DNA of 64,000 nucleotides from Staphylotrichum longicolle (GCA_019096155.1 JAHCVI010000002.1:3782001-3846000); one strand, 5' to 3'. Numbered from the stretch's first letter, positions 12,209 to 25,263 are shown. Notes: generated by a model not told the origin, from the letters alone. Program-made: numbers and translations.

Positions 12209-13734
12209 GGAGGTCCTGTTACTCCGTCACTCAGGCGTTTGATCGCGGGGGGCTGATCACTGGAAACGGCGAGCTTGGGTCTGGACCGTGCGCACTGTGG
12301 GAGTCGGACTTTGATGCAGACCTCGGATGCCCCAACGTAAATGAGGAAAAACACTGATGTTTGACAATCAGATGAATAGCTCGCGTCAAAAATAACTGCA
12401 GGTTTCTTCACTGTTGCCTGAAAACAGGTAGGAGCAGCTGGAGGGTGCGAGGGGCGAGCTGTCCAGGAAGGTGTTCTTGCCGTTCTCAGCACTGTTTGGG
12501 CCAACTGAGCTTGGGGGTTGCCAAGAGCCAGGTGGGCCTGCAGTCCAGGCTGTCATCGGTCACTCTTCAGCCCAAGTCACCCGACTTTATCCTCCCCGTC
12601 ACTTTGCGGCGGTAGCCTGCATTACGGAAACCTCGAATGACTGCGCTGTATATCGGATCGGTACTTTGTACAGATTGTCACCTCTTGAGTGTTGCGTGGA
12701 CAGCAGAGCTGCAGCTTCTCTAATGACGACAATAACCAGCATTCCTTGCCCCGAACTCTTCTTCTCGTCCCGCTGAGCACCTGAACTGTGTATCACATGG
12801 CAATTTCGCCGCGTGGGATGATGGACATAACAGATAAAGCTTGCGATCAGCCCTCCAACGATGTTTGACGTGGAAATGTTGAGCTTCTGGCCCCCGGTGA
12901 ACTGGTTGAGTCGCAGGTCGTCATGCCTGTGCTTTGAGCAGTCACTGTGCATGTACGGCACCAACTCGGTTGTAGACGTGGCCCCGGGACACGTAGGCGC
13001 CTTCCAACGCCATCAAAGTTATCGAGCGCCATCACGGGCTCGATGGTACCAGTGCTTGGTCAAGTGGCCATGCCAGATGGTTGTAACTGCACTCGTCGTT
13101 GACTCATCCAGAGAACCGGTCGCTACTCCGGCTTCAATCGCAACCAGGCAAGGACGCAAAGGAGAGTTGCTTCCCCGAAGTCACGGTTGAGCCATGGGGG
13201 AAATCAGGTGCTTTGTAGCGATTCTCTATCGTTGTTCACTGGGGACGTGGAAGGAAAGCTACATGATGGCTTGGGAATCTCGCTGAACTTGCCTGAAACG
13301 TCTGAGAGAAGCCAGTTCAGAGTCCATGTTGGCCATGGTCCTCAAGATCTTGGTACTAGGTACTCTCTAATCAAGGGGACACAGTACCTCACAGAGTCGT
13401 GGATTCTTCGCACATGAGGTTGATGTGGAATAGGCGTGCTAGACGATCTTCAGGGGCGAGTTTTCATGCACCAAACGCTATCTATATCAAACACGGCGCT
13501 ATCAGCTACCAGCTGGTTCATGAGTTCTCCATGGATGGGCCCAGCTGGAGCAACATAGACAAACTCGATATCTCAAGGTATCTTCTCCGCCCGGCACTAG
13601 GTGCTAGTTAGTAATGGGAGAAACAAGCAGACTGAGCTCGATCAACGTCTCGAGTACCCGGCTCACTTGCCCAGCTGACGGCGTTCTACGAGAAGGTGTG
13701 CATGCTGAAGTCAACTTTTTCTGTTTCCTCTAAG
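12209..13734. other. Gene-poor region upstream of gid7
   Basis: About 1.5 kb. The part near 12209 must hold the gid7 promoter. Short open frames around 12.9-13.6 kb (for example 13399-13611) show no family motif and overlap frames on the other strand. Base composition becomes less GC-rich toward the kinase relic that follows. Confidence 0.4.
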
Positions 13735-14530
13735 CCAAGGAAAAACTGATAAACTACATCATCATCAAGATGATAGAATGAGTAGTTTTGGCGAAGTGAA
13801 ACTGGTCCACAAAGAGCAGGGTGTACGGCTCTACGTGCTCAAGAGTCAAGCCAAAAGACGTATGTTTATGTCAGATCAACAACTTGCGCGGGTACACGCC
13901 AAGTCTGACAGTGAGCGAGTTGTCAAGCTCTACACAACCCTGAGAACCGCACATTTCTCTGTCTGCTATGGAGTGCCTGCCCAGCGGGAATCTGATATTC
14001 GTGCTTCGCAGGCTCAAGGTTCACTGGTTTACGAATGCCCTGCCAGGTACCATGCTGAGATTCTCATGGTCATTCGAGTAATCCACGAACTTGCGAACGT
14101 CCGTCAAGACATCAAGCCTGGGAACACTCTTCTTGACTTGCCAAACCATATTAAACTGGCCAACTTTGCGTCTGGTGCGAACCCCGGCCCCCTTGAGCGT
14201 CACACCATGGGCTATTAGCACCAGCCTGTCCATCAGGATGGCGCAATGAGCATACCATAAAACGGCAATTCAGTCGACCGCCATTAGGCCTCAGCTCAGA
14301 TGTGAGCAGCCGTCTTCAGATGAATGTCCCGCGGCGTTCTTGCCGGTTCATAGCACACCCAATTGCTGATAACGCCCAGCTATACGGTACCAGAGCTTCT
14401 TAATGCAACATAGTCGCCTCATACAGAATTTGCTAGTGGTAGTAACATTTCTTGAGTCTGTTTGGAGTCAACGACCGTTCTTTTCAGCGCTCCAACATGC
14501 CCATAGTCGTGTACGGTGCCAGATTCTGTT
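13735..14530 (+). pseudogene. Decayed NDR/LATS-type (Cot-1/Orb6-like) protein kinase relic
   Basis: A broken copy of an AGC-family NDR kinase. The longest piece (13778-14218) reads through the glycine-loop remnant SSFGEVKLVHKE, a retained Lys in LYVLKSQAK, the NDR-type stretch MFMSDQQLARV, then VVKLYTT. The catalytic HRD has become RQD, although Asp and KPGN remain (VRQDIKPGN), and DFG has become NFA. Upstream, a different frame gives NYIIIKMIE, matching the beta-1 lead-in, followed by a stop. Downstream, the activation-segment end survives as TPSYTVPELL (14369-14401) and another frame gives a subdomain IX-like stretch, separated by several stops and frame changes. There is no intact kinase and no sign of expression. 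Some changes (CGN to CAN, GAC to AAC) fit RIP-type C-to-T decay, but this is inferred. Confidence 0.78.
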
Positions 14531-14758
14531 GCTGGCTATCCCAGGCTAAGTGCATTTTAGAAAAGTTACTTTGTCCTCATGGGCCATGAACCCTGTACCG
14601 CGGACATCTACAACTCCTTCGACGTGATTGTCAACCACGAACAGACGGCCTCCTTGCCCAAAGAGACCAGCCCCAGCCCGTCCGCTAGGCCCCTCCTTTC
14701 TCAAGAACTGCCTTGCCCAACTGGCGTTGGATAGCGAGACCCTTTGGTAGGTTCCATC

Positions 14759-15300
14759 GGGCTCACATCTGGCGGCAACACTCCCCGTTTCCCGGTCAGT
14801 TAACCGCCGGCCCAGGGGAAGAGTTTCACTTCCCCATATCTCATGCCCTACCGCTGCGGCTCTTCCCATGCCTGGTTCTGGGAATGCTGGACCTGGTAGT
14901 CGGGCCGGCCGTGGCGGGGCGGCGGTAACGATGTCCCGGCGCACATCCGACATGGACAGATCCCAACCTCTCGATCTGTCGAACCGCTCACCCCAGGGGG
15001 AAGGGTTTCACTACTGACCCTCTCCCCATGTTCTACCGTATGCGGTTCTTCCCGATGCTGTTCCCGGGCCCTGGTTCTGGACCTCAGAGTCGGGCCAAGG
15101 GGGAGCGGCGGTGAACGACATCCCGGCTCACATCTAGAAAACGACTCGACCCAACTTGCCGGGTCGACCGTCGCGACAGGGGAAAGGGCCCAACTAACCC
15201 CCTCTTGCGGGCCTTCCCGATACTCTTCCCGCGCCTGGTTCTGGGCCTGGTAGTCGGGCCGGCCGAGGCGGCGGGGGAGGCGGCGGTGACGATGTGGGAG
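14759..15300 (+). repeat. Degenerate ~182-bp tandem repeat, about three units
   Basis: A diverged tandem array. Equivalent landmarks recur at a spacing of 181 and 183 bp: a CAGGGG(G)AA start at 14813, 14994 and 15177, followed each time by TCTTCCC, CCTGGTTCTGG, GTCGGGCC and a GGCGGCGGT-like G-rich stretch, then (A/C)ACATC. A partial leading unit begins near 14759 and the last unit ends near 15300. The units share roughly two-thirds of their bases by eye. Open frames on the minus strand through the array simply reflect its lack of stops; they show no domain. Confidence 0.75.
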
Positions 15301-18300
15301 CGGTGGGGCCGGACGGGGGAGGGTGGTGGCTGGCGGCGAGGGGCCTTTTGGGGGGCATGTGCCGGACATGAGTCTGACTTTTGTGGAGGAAGGGGGTATA
15401 CATTCAAGCCGCTGGAGAGGGGCTTTCGTTAGATGAACTGCTCGTGCCTTAGTTTAGGGCGCTGCGGCTGGCTGAGGAAGTTGTGCGTTGACGTTTGTGG
15501 ACACGGAACTGCGATGTTGCAGTGACCGACACGCGGCCCCGGGGTTCATGGCTCAGTTGTGTTTGGTCATGGCCTTGTTGTATACAGTGTGGGTATGTCT
15601 TCCTTTCACAAGCAACCTTTTGACCACATCCCTCGGAGAAGGGAAGCATCACAGCAGAGTTTTAGATATTGCCGACACACAGTCCGTCTGTTCCCCTGAA
15701 CCATTGATCAGAGCTCGAGAGAGCGTTCCGAGGAGTAACGTTAACGGTGGGGACAACGATACGTAATTACGCCACCGGCATTGAGTCTTTGGAATACATT
15801 TCGAGTTCTTTGATGTTGTTCTGCCACCCTCGGAGACCCACTGTTTGCAGATCACCCGGGGCGCGGGCAATGCCGTCTGATCTTGGATCGTCCTTGATCG
15901 TTGGGCAGACCTGCCTCCAATTGGGCAGGAAACGAAACTCATCGAGATCTGCCACAACAGATGCCAGGGACGGATCTTTTTCAACATACAAACGATTCGG
16001 GAGACATCATTTGTATGTAACTTACCACCGCACCGAGAGTACCTCCACAAGGGGTCCGTGACGTTCAACTGAGGCAATTGCTTTGCTTCCTCCACTCTCT
16101 GCTGTGAGGACTAGATCACCCTTCCCTGCGCACCTGAACTTGCACAGACAGAGTACTCTCACCAAACCCCAGCGAGGGATCAACGCCTTCTTCAGAAGCT
16201 TGGATCCCAGTGTTATGGGTCCCTTTCGCCGTCGATAGTTCCACAGCCCCTCCTCAGCCCCGTAGCCCCCCGTTCACTCGCTCCGAACCATCACCTGATG
16301 TTTTGCGCTTCATTGGCGAGGTGGCTGCACAAGGACCTTCCCATAATAGATAGGCTCTGAGATAGCGTCCCTCTTGCAGCGATGCTCGGGGCAGGAACTC
16401 CGTGGCGAAAGAGGCGAGAAGCGGCCGTTTTGCCGCTGCGATCTCGACGGCAATCGGATGGTCGCCTCCCGGGCCTTCAGCTCCAGAGAGTCGCCCTTCC
16501 CCGCCCCCATGGATGTTGTCATGTCAGTGCACTAGCGTGGCGTGATCGGCCCGCGGTGAGGCTGGGGTTGAGCCCGGCTGAGGCCGGTCCGACATTCTGG
16601 TACTGCGGTAGCTACTTTACCTGTACATACTGTGTAGTAAACCGCCAACAGACAGCCCCTGAAGCCCGGCCGCAACACCCACCAGCGAACCGTGCCACCT
16701 TTGTGGACGACCCACAACCTCTCGGTACCCGAATGCTGGGACGTTTGCAGGAAGCACACGCCAGGTATCCAGGAACCAAGGTTCAACATAGGAAAAGCAG
16801 ACGAATATAAGGAGGAAGGAAACAAACGGGAGGAAACATAACCAATATGCTGTAGGTTGGCAACTGGGATGAGAAAAGAAAACCTGGAAAGCCGCTTCTG
16901 GCAAGCTCTCTTGGTGAGGCCCTGTGTAAGATTCCGTGGTAGCCGTACTCCGTACTGTACACCGGCTGACGGCGAATCTGGGTATTCAATGGAACGTTTC
17001 TTCGTCTGAATAGGGGGAAGAAGCAGCAGTGCGAAGGCGTCTCACTGCCCACACGCCGTTTGTGGATCGTCTGCTCGAAAATTACGAGGTACTGCAAACA
17101 AGTGGTGGAGTTGTGGGGAGGTGATCTTGGATGATAGATTTCTTAGTGCCTCTTGGTGAAGAAAAGGTGGTGTGGGGTTGATGGAGGAGTGCCTCGGCAC
17201 TGGGTTCTGCCGGCAGTTACAACCCTAACCCAGAACCCAGCTCAGGTCATATCACATCATCGTGCCACGCTTTGCCTTCTCGTCCATGGGTCTGTCCTGG
17301 AGATTGATCTTGCTTTTCGGCGGAACTTGCCCAGACCGTTCCGCTGTTTACGGAATCCTTTCTACTTCGCAAGCAAGCTGCGAGAGGTTGCGAGTCAACC
17401 AAGAGACGGGGTGTCGCTAATCGGAAGGGCACAGTCAACACAGTGGAGTCTGGACCAAGTCGGTACAGACCTTACCGGCTTGCCCGTACAATACAGAAGC
17501 TTCAGGACGGTGCAGATGCCAAGGCTGCGCCATTGTCGTGAAAGCTGCCAGCAGGATCGGAGTTTGGACCCCAAAATCCACGCAAAAGATCTGGGCGGCT
17601 GAGAATGGCCGCAGACTAACGATGCAAGAGCCAGCTGTGCATGGCCGAGATGGCCCATTCATCCATACGGGATTATTCCACCGATCGCCAGATGTGGACA
17701 ATCACTGCACACGAGAGGGCAGGATCGGATGCAACCTTCGCGGGACGGCACTGATCATCAGCCCGTGACTGTGACGACACTCATGTCTGGTGCCATCTAC
17801 GGGATTGCCCAGCCATCAATAAGTGAAATGATCGCTCTCCTTGTTTTCGTGAACGTAATGATACAGGGAAAAAAGGTCGGGTGTAGAAGAGGTCAAGCCC
17901 AACGTTCCCCCTTTTGAGAAAGCCACAGAGCGATGCGTCGTTCCTGGATGAGTGGGCCTGTACCTTGCATACTACACCCCAACGTGCCAATGACTTTCGT
18001 TGCATTTGCTTTCTCCCCTTGATGATTATGCATGTCTCGGATGCACAGCATGGGAAAAAGAACAAAAGAAATCAGATCATCGACATGTGTACACAGTACC
18101 TGCCAGAATTCCCGGCGGCTCAATTTGCGGTCAGTTACGCTTGCTCGCATGCTGTCAGGGCACCTCGGGCAACTCAGGTTTGAAATGAGTGCAGTCAGTG
18201 AGCAAATGCGGAGGTCTGTACTCGTGTAGTGTATTCCAGAAAGCTCGCGGGTTTATCCATATTCGGTCCTGACGAGCCCAGCTCCAACGGCACGGCCAAT

Positions 18301-21300
18301 GTGAGCGGGTGTGACCGGCAATACTCCGTCTTGCGTCCCTTACACACCGACGAGACCGAGTACGGCACAGGGCGGCCGGAGGAAGAATGACATGCAGCGT
18401 GTGCCACAGGACCCAGGACACGCCGCCGACGTGCTTCATTCCGTGTCTCTGCCTCACATATACGTCCCTGGGCGGGCCATGCCTCATTCCAGCTTTTCAT
18501 CTCGTGTGAGACACGACAAATCATTCAACTGAGAGAAACAGCAAACCGGGGTTATTGTGGTCTTGTTGTTGACACTTTCAATTCCGCAGAGACGGCCCAA
18601 GCTTGCAAGCCGACTGAACCGACGACCCAGACCAGTCGCTGCAATGTCGACTGAATGAGGCAGATTGTGGGGCGCGAATATTCATCAAAGCAAAAACATG
18701 ACCAGGGTGCGACCCGGGGAAGAGAGTCGCAGTTCGTGAACGGCCCTTGCAAAAGCTGGAAGGTGGAAGGCACGGGCCAGATATTGCATGGAGAACCTGC
18801 AGTGGCGGCAAGGGATTGTGGAGTCAACGGGACGCAGAGAATGCATGCTTCAACGCGGCGGATTAACACAGCAAATAAGGCCAGGGTCGGCGACGGGACG
18901 GCACGGGCACGAGACAGAAAAAAGCAAAGTTGCATGCCGCTTTCGATCGTGAACGGGATTTCAGGGGCACTTCGTATCACTGTGGCCCTGTGCGCATGTC
19001 TGTATTGTGTATGTAATTACTCGGTTCATTTCATTGATTTTCAACGGACCGACAGCCCATCCCTGGCCCATCTCACAATTTCACAAACAAGGAGGTGGCC
19101 TGGCGGCGCCCTGGGTGGCCGGGAGACACGACTGGAAGAGTTGAAGAACGGCTCACCGCCTCTAAAATGCATCCGTTTGCACAAGTTGGATTTTACCTGG
19201 GCAGGTCACAAGACGGGGCGAATGGGCCCATCCCGCAGCCTGCGGTGGCAGCAGCCCTCCATTCCCAGATTGGGACTCACACTGCTCGCTCTCGGGTTTA
19301 AAGGGACGCTCTGTCAGTCCACACCCACGATTCGCAAAACCGGTAGATCTGACAGCGGACGAGTGCTCATTATCTAGGGACATGGTGGTGTAACCCAACG
19401 AGGACATGCGATGAGAAATACACAGCGCTCTGCAGAAAGCTGGCGGGTACCTGAGATGAGCTGAATTGCGGTCCACCCGCTCACCGTCGCCGATGGGGTG
19501 GACAACCCCTGGGCCAGACCGGCAGGCGGACATCTTCCGATGCTGCTGTTCTCTCACCCGGGGAACAGGCCAAACGGCAAGGGGCAAACCACACAATGTT
19601 CTTTCGCCTCTCTGGCGGTCGGACCAACGCCAACTTGTCTTGGTTTAGTCTGACGCGCGACAGAACACGCGGCAATGGTGCACGCACCAGCAGGCGGCCA
19701 ACCTCAACCAAACCCGAGACGATCAGACTGCGGGCGACTTGTTGCCCATGCAGGGTCGGCCACATGGCTTTGGACCAGGGTTGCGGAAGGCGCAGTGCCC
19801 CCTTGACACAGAACAACGCCTGCACAAGATGGTCTCTCGCAGCGCAGCGAAGGGCGACGCTGACCTGTGAACACTCACCTGAGACCAGGTTAGCATAATG
19901 CAGCAATGGATAGTCACCTCACACGGCGGGAGATATTCTTGTCACCTTGGCCGGCACACAATGGCACTGCGACACTGCGACACTGCAACAATGGGGTTCT
20001 GCGTGGGGGGCTTGCCACCACTGTGCCTGTTCCCCCCTCTTTCTGTGGACAACAGGTTCCGAAACCAGGCACCTCGGAGGGGCGCAAGAACGGCCGAGGG
20101 GTCAATGGTTCCCCACGATGCAGAGCGCAGAGCGCAGAGCAACGCACCCACCTCTTTTTTCCACACCGTGCCTACCTTCACCTTACCTTGCTGGGAGATG
20201 CGGTACCTACACATCACGATGGGGCAGCCCACAGCTGGCTGTCGTCATCGCATCGCTGGAAAGGGTAATCCGATTGCCCCGACATATCACCAAGCCCTCA
20301 GACCACCAGACTGACTTCATGCGACCAAATACACACGTACTCCGTACCTGCGGCTGGCGTCAAAACTTGGCTGTGTGTGCATTGCAGGTCCTGGGCCAGG
20401 GGTGTAGGTGTAAACGTAAATTACAGGTTGAGGTCAAAGCTCAAGCGGCGCTTTAGCCAAACGCACGGTGGCAGCTCCTAACCGGGAACACCTTAGCGGC
20501 ATCCCCTCTGAGTGCGTCCCGCAGTATGGGACCCACCCCCTCGATTAGCGATCGAACATGGTCGCGGGAACCGACTTCCTCTTCAAGGCCAAGTTTGCGC
20601 GAACCTGGAGCAGCCTAAGCCAAAGGAGTTTGGCAGCTTCTCCCGACAAGCCATGGTTGAGGAGGCTCGGCATAACTTTCCCTCCATGCATTACCATGAC
20701 CGTGGAAGCGGAAGGCACGAAGTTACAGATCCAATTCGACAGTGAACGATATGTGGTCTGTGCCCCTGCTGGTCCGCTGAAACGGCAATGGGGACAAGAT
20801 GTATTTTCCGGTGGGCCCTGGGTAAAAACGGGGGAGACAAACCATGGTGGATCGAAAACGAGTCGGGGCGACAAGTGAGCTACCCCGGTTGCTGACACGA
20901 AAGAAGCTCGCCGAACCGCCACTGAAGCTCCAGAGCGGAACTCCTTGGATGATCCAGAAGCAAAGGCATCGGATTCTGCCGTCGGTACAAGTTCGTTTGC
21001 GCGGAGTGGGAACCTGGAATAGATCGAAACGGGGAAGGAGTTCAGATGGGACCTGAGATGGCCCTGGAAGGAACAAAGACTCCCGAAGATTGCCGGCCCG
21101 GCCACCTGCAGCGCCATTCCATTCAGTGAAATGGAAGGGAAGCCAGTGGACCCACAATGGAACAAAAGCCCTGGTCACCTCGCTGCAGCGACCCCTCCAC
21201 TTTAGGCTTCTTGACCCCTGGGTGCCTGTCTCCAAACGCCCCATCTTGCGCTGCTCCAGCGCATATCCTTTCTGGAAAAGGGCCCTTGGCCAGACTTGGC

Positions 21301-21634
21301 GCGAACGGCCCTGGTCCAGCGCAAGCCGATTTTATTAATCTCGCTCCTGGCCTTCCGGGGCGCCGTGCCCGTCTCTTGTCACTTGTAGCCCGGTTTTGGT
21401 GTTTCTTGGGTGATCTTCACCCGTCCAGCTTGTCGGCTTTTTCTTTGGAGCGGCCGTGGTTGTGATTCGCGGGTTGCAAACGGCGGCATTTCATCTTTCT
21501 CGGCGAACGGCGTTCGCACACTCAATCTCAACTTTACGGCCCGATACCTCGAGGTCCTCAAAGAAACCGGCGCCGTCGTCACCGTCGTCGTCGTTTCGCC
21601 ATCTGCGTCTTTCTTTCACCATGCGCCCCATTTA
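15301..21634. other. 6.3-kb stretch with no supported gene
   Basis: Open frames here (longest 18655-19377) overlap others on both strands, have no introns joining them into conserved blocks, and show no recognisable domain, P-loop, transposase or reverse transcriptase signature. The last ~500 bp should contain the promoter and leader of the PH-domain gene. Two copies of the 9-mer TACTCCGTA occur at 16946 and 20338. The block may be old, unrecognisable repeat or transposon debris, but I cannot show that. Confidence 0.45.
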
Positions 21635-24073
21635 ATGGCCAATAATACCTTCAATTCCCGCCCGAGGCCGTCTCCTCTCACCGGGCTTCCCCTTCGTCCA
21701 ACCATGTCGGTCATCGGCCGGCGAGAGAGCATGGCAAGCACCATGGAGGGAGCGCTCAGCGTGCCCCCTGACCGTGGTACCATCATTGGCAGAGCGGTCT
21801 GGAAGGTCGGTGCCTGGCTTGCGCCGCCGATGAGCGTGTGATTCGAGGCGGCCATTTACTGACGAGTTGACAGGTGCGACACGTCGTGGTTGGACCCGCC
21901 AGCCGAGAGCCAGCGCAACCGGCTCCCGCCCTCCGAATCCAGCCCATGCGCCCCGCCACGTCGAGGGATCCCCCGAGGGCAGCGCCTGAGGGCATCTTTC
22001 TCTCCGTCTACAAGTCCAAAGTAAGTCCGGCCCATTGTCTGCCTGGCCGTACGGCTCCCAGAACTCGGTCAGTCAGCAAATGCTGACCTCGGTGGGCGAC
22101 GACAGGAGGACACAGAACCGATACAGCAGTACCCGATCAGCTCGATCGCCGACTGCCAGGTCCAGATGCTGGCCCACCGCAAGCAAGGCCCCGTCCTCCC
22201 AACCTTGGTCATCAACGTGCTACCAGATCCGCTGTTGGACAAGGCCCGGAAGCGGCGTTCGAGTAGGACCGCCGCCTTCAGCGCCCCAAAGGAGACCGGC
22301 CCGACAACCCTCCTGTTCCGCCCCGGGGACGAGCAATCAAACCTCCAAGATTGGTCACGCTTCGTACAGCAGCTCATCCAGCCCCATATCCCGGATCGGG
22401 CACCGTTGAGTCCAGTGACACCAGCTTCGCCCACCTTCATCAACCCGTTTGCTCCTCGGTCCAGGGAGCCGAGCGACATGCAGCAGAGGCCAGAAAGTGG
22501 GAGCGGCGGTCGGCCAGGGTTCTTCTTGAAGAACCCGAGCCAAACAAACTCGATCCGCGACCGGCCAGTGACATTCTCGGCGGACTCGCCGAGTCTGCGC
22601 TCAAAACGAAGTGATCTCTCGTCACAAACTAGCTCCATGACCCAGTCACATATGGCGTTCCAGAACTACAACCCAATGGTCCCCGCCGACCTTCCGTCTC
22701 CGGCGACAACGATTGGCGAATACCAAGGAGAATTCATCGAGGGCTGGACCTCAGCTCAGGGCAGGTCATCCGCACTCAGCTCTCCCATCAGGGAGCGTGA
22801 GAGCGTCAGTTCACAAGCACAGGCTCCGTTGGCGCCGATACCGGATTCCGAGACGCCGACAGGACCACGAGAGACGATTCTGGATAGGGCGTTCCAGCTG
22901 CGTTGCATTCCTGGCTCTGAGCGCGAGGTCCCCGGGGAGGAGAAGCTCAGCTCTTTGGCCCGGTTCGAAGCGTTGATGAGGGAGGTGGATGAGAAGAGGA
23001 AGCAACGCGAAGCCGAAGAGGCGAAGACGAGGCCGCAGGACGCAGTGCCTCCGGCCGCCGAACCGAAGAGCGCTTTCGACGAGGACGATACGGACTCGGA
23101 TGATGACTCGGACAAGGATTCGGACGATGACAGCGACGAAATGGCCGGCGAAGAGGATGCCGAGGACCAGTTCCCGTCGTCAACAACTGCGCAACGAGCC
23201 CTGGATTTCATTGCTGGTAGGTATGAACCGGTCCAGCGCCACCAACTTGCGTCGCGCGGCTACGGGGTTCGATCCCCGCCGAGTTACAACCACGAGGCAT
23301 TTATGGCGCTATCGAGCAGTGGGTCGTCCCAAATGCGGCCTCAGACAGGCTACTCCAAGCACCGGAGTAGACCAGGCATGACGCAGAGAACGCACAGCCA
23401 GCCACACCTGGCGACAATGCTGGCTTCGTCGACACCTCTGGAGCCGAGGGATTCCGAGGAGGGGACTGGGTTTAGTTTCACGCCGGGGTCGCCGTCTGCG
23501 CTGCATCGCAGCTCGACCGAGAAGCGGCAGTCGGTGTCAAGCGCCAAGCGCCTCAGCTTTAGCGAGTTTACCAGGCGGCTGAGCAGCACAAGCAGCTTGC
23601 TCCTCATGCAGACAAACGCCAGCGGCGGTGGCAGCAGCCGAGCGAGCCACAGCGACATGGACCTGCAACAGCCTCCACAGTCGCCCCCTCCACACTTGCA
23701 CCATCTGCATCCCAGGGCTGGCCCGCCGACGCCGTCCAACAGCAGCAGGTGCCGCAATCCCCGCCGGTCGATGAACGTGAGCGCTGTCGCTGGCGGGGTA
23801 GTGTGGGCGTCTTTGGGCCGGCGATGGGGGTTTCGTATGATGACCGAGGCCTCCTCCCCGTCGGTAAACGCTGCCGTTTCTGGTTTTCACTGCATGAGCG
23901 CTGGTCGGATGTCTCGTCGGGTTTCGACGCTTGATGATATTCCTCGGAGCATTTTCTTGGTGGTGGGCATACAAATCCTCAACATGTGTTTTAATTCATC
24001 AATACCCCTTCACTCGCCAAGAGCCCCGTCGGACGGGCCTCTTTGGTGTCTTCACTTTTTGTATCTAGCATAG
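21635..24073 (+). CDS. PH-domain protein with long disordered tail; C-terminus apparently frameshifted
   Basis: Exons are 21635-21805, 21874-22020 and 22106-24073. Splicing joins AVWK to VRHVVVGP and then GIFLSVYKSK to EDTEPIQQYPISSIADCQVQ, giving a pleckstrin-homology fold at about residues 48-165 that ends with DWSRFVQQLIQP. The rest is a disordered Ser-rich tail with a strongly acidic Asp/Ser run (about 23075-23165) and a conserved-looking block KRLSFSEFTRRLSSTSSLLL. I infer phosphoinositide or membrane binding; the specific role is unknown. The reading frame as assembled runs to 24073, but the conserved fungal-type ending (ERCRWRGSVGVFGP, then DGGFV and a stop at 23838-23840) lies in two other frames. 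The natural protein probably ends near 23840 and the last ~75 residues of the assembled frame are spurious. Donor 1 (GTCGGT) is weak. Confidence 0.72.
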
Positions 24074-24820
24074 TCTAACACAACCCTCCATTGCAAAAGC
24101 TCTCCAAACGGCTCATTCCCCTATCGGGCCCCCCCCCGTCATCTCCTCATCAATTCCCTCCATCAACCCAGGGCGACCGACTCAATGCCCGAGAAACCGC
24201 TTATGCAAGGGCGCATTGGGGTTGACCAGAATTCGTCAAGAGGTTTACATTCACCGCCTGGTCCGTCAAATCAAAAAGACGCAGTCGGGAGGGGGTGGAC
24301 GGAGCAATGGCGTCTCGCATTTGTGCCACGCCTCCCACGTTCTCTTCTTTTCTCGTGACATATCCCGTCACTTCAACCTTGTACTGTACTTATGTACTGT
24401 TTACATACAAGCATCGCCAGGGTTGCCGCTGTGGGGGGACATTACCATCAGGTTAGCTCAAATGAACCATGTTCTTGAATTTCCCATCCATTACAACACT
24501 GCATTATCCATCGCAAATCCATCCATGCCCCGGGGGGTCAATATTACACACACTATGCATCCACAAGCGCACGCTTGGTTATCCCTTCTTTTATTCCACC
24601 AACCCACCCCCAACAAACCCTGCAGGGGGGAAATTCTCCTATGTCGCAACCACCCCATGCCAGCCACGAGACAGTAATCACATATACCGTACCCTAGGTA
24701 CTGTGGTAACCTCGCAGAAGCCGCGTCACCCGCAGTCCCTGGCACGGAAGACATATATCAACCCTCTCTTATTTCCAGGGGAAGGGGAGGGGGCGGTTCC
24801 CTCTTGGGGTGCCAGACCAC

Positions 24821-24841
24821 GTCGGTCGGTCGGTCGGTCGG
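24821..24841 (+). repeat. (CGGT)n tetranucleotide run
   Basis: About five copies of a GTCG/CGGT tetranucleotide in the intergenic region between the PH gene and cse1. Confidence 0.8.
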
Positions 24842-25209
24842 CGGCGGACGTTGATCACACAGTTACTCCAGGATGTACTACTACACTGCACAGTACGACA
24901 GCACAGACGGAAGCCGAGTCCCCTCCCCCCCTCGGTTCCAGTCAAACGGAACCGAACTCCAACAAAGCAGAAAGAGAGAGCCGAACCGAGAACCAGGTTT
25001 GCCAGGTTTGCCAGGTTCCGGCATTTAAGCATGCACATATATGTATGTATAACAAACAAGCCACGCTGAACTTGGATGTATGTATATTGTCGTTCCCGCG
25101 TCTCTCTGCGCGCTGTAATACGGTGTGCCAGCAGCGCGGCTGGGTTGGGTTGGTTCGGTTTGAGTTCGGTATGTAGTTTTGTTGGTCCCTGCGCGCGTCT
25201 CGGCTGGCG

Positions 25210-25224
25210 CCCCCCCCCCCCCCC

Positions 25225-25263
<39 letters not shown>

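Noticed and set aside
14848..15407. Pro/Arg-rich minus-strand frames over the 182-bp repeat
   Set aside because: They repeat with the DNA unit and have no start context, domain or splice structure; a by-product of the repeat.
18655..19377. 240-codon open frame in the gene-poor block
   Set aside because: No domain, no codon bias, and competing open frames on both strands; lengths like this arise by chance in GC-rich DNA.
23262..23285. tRNA B-box-like sequence GGGTTCGATCCCCGC
   Set aside because: It lies inside the PH-gene reading frame and no A box, anticodon arm or acceptor stem can be built around it.
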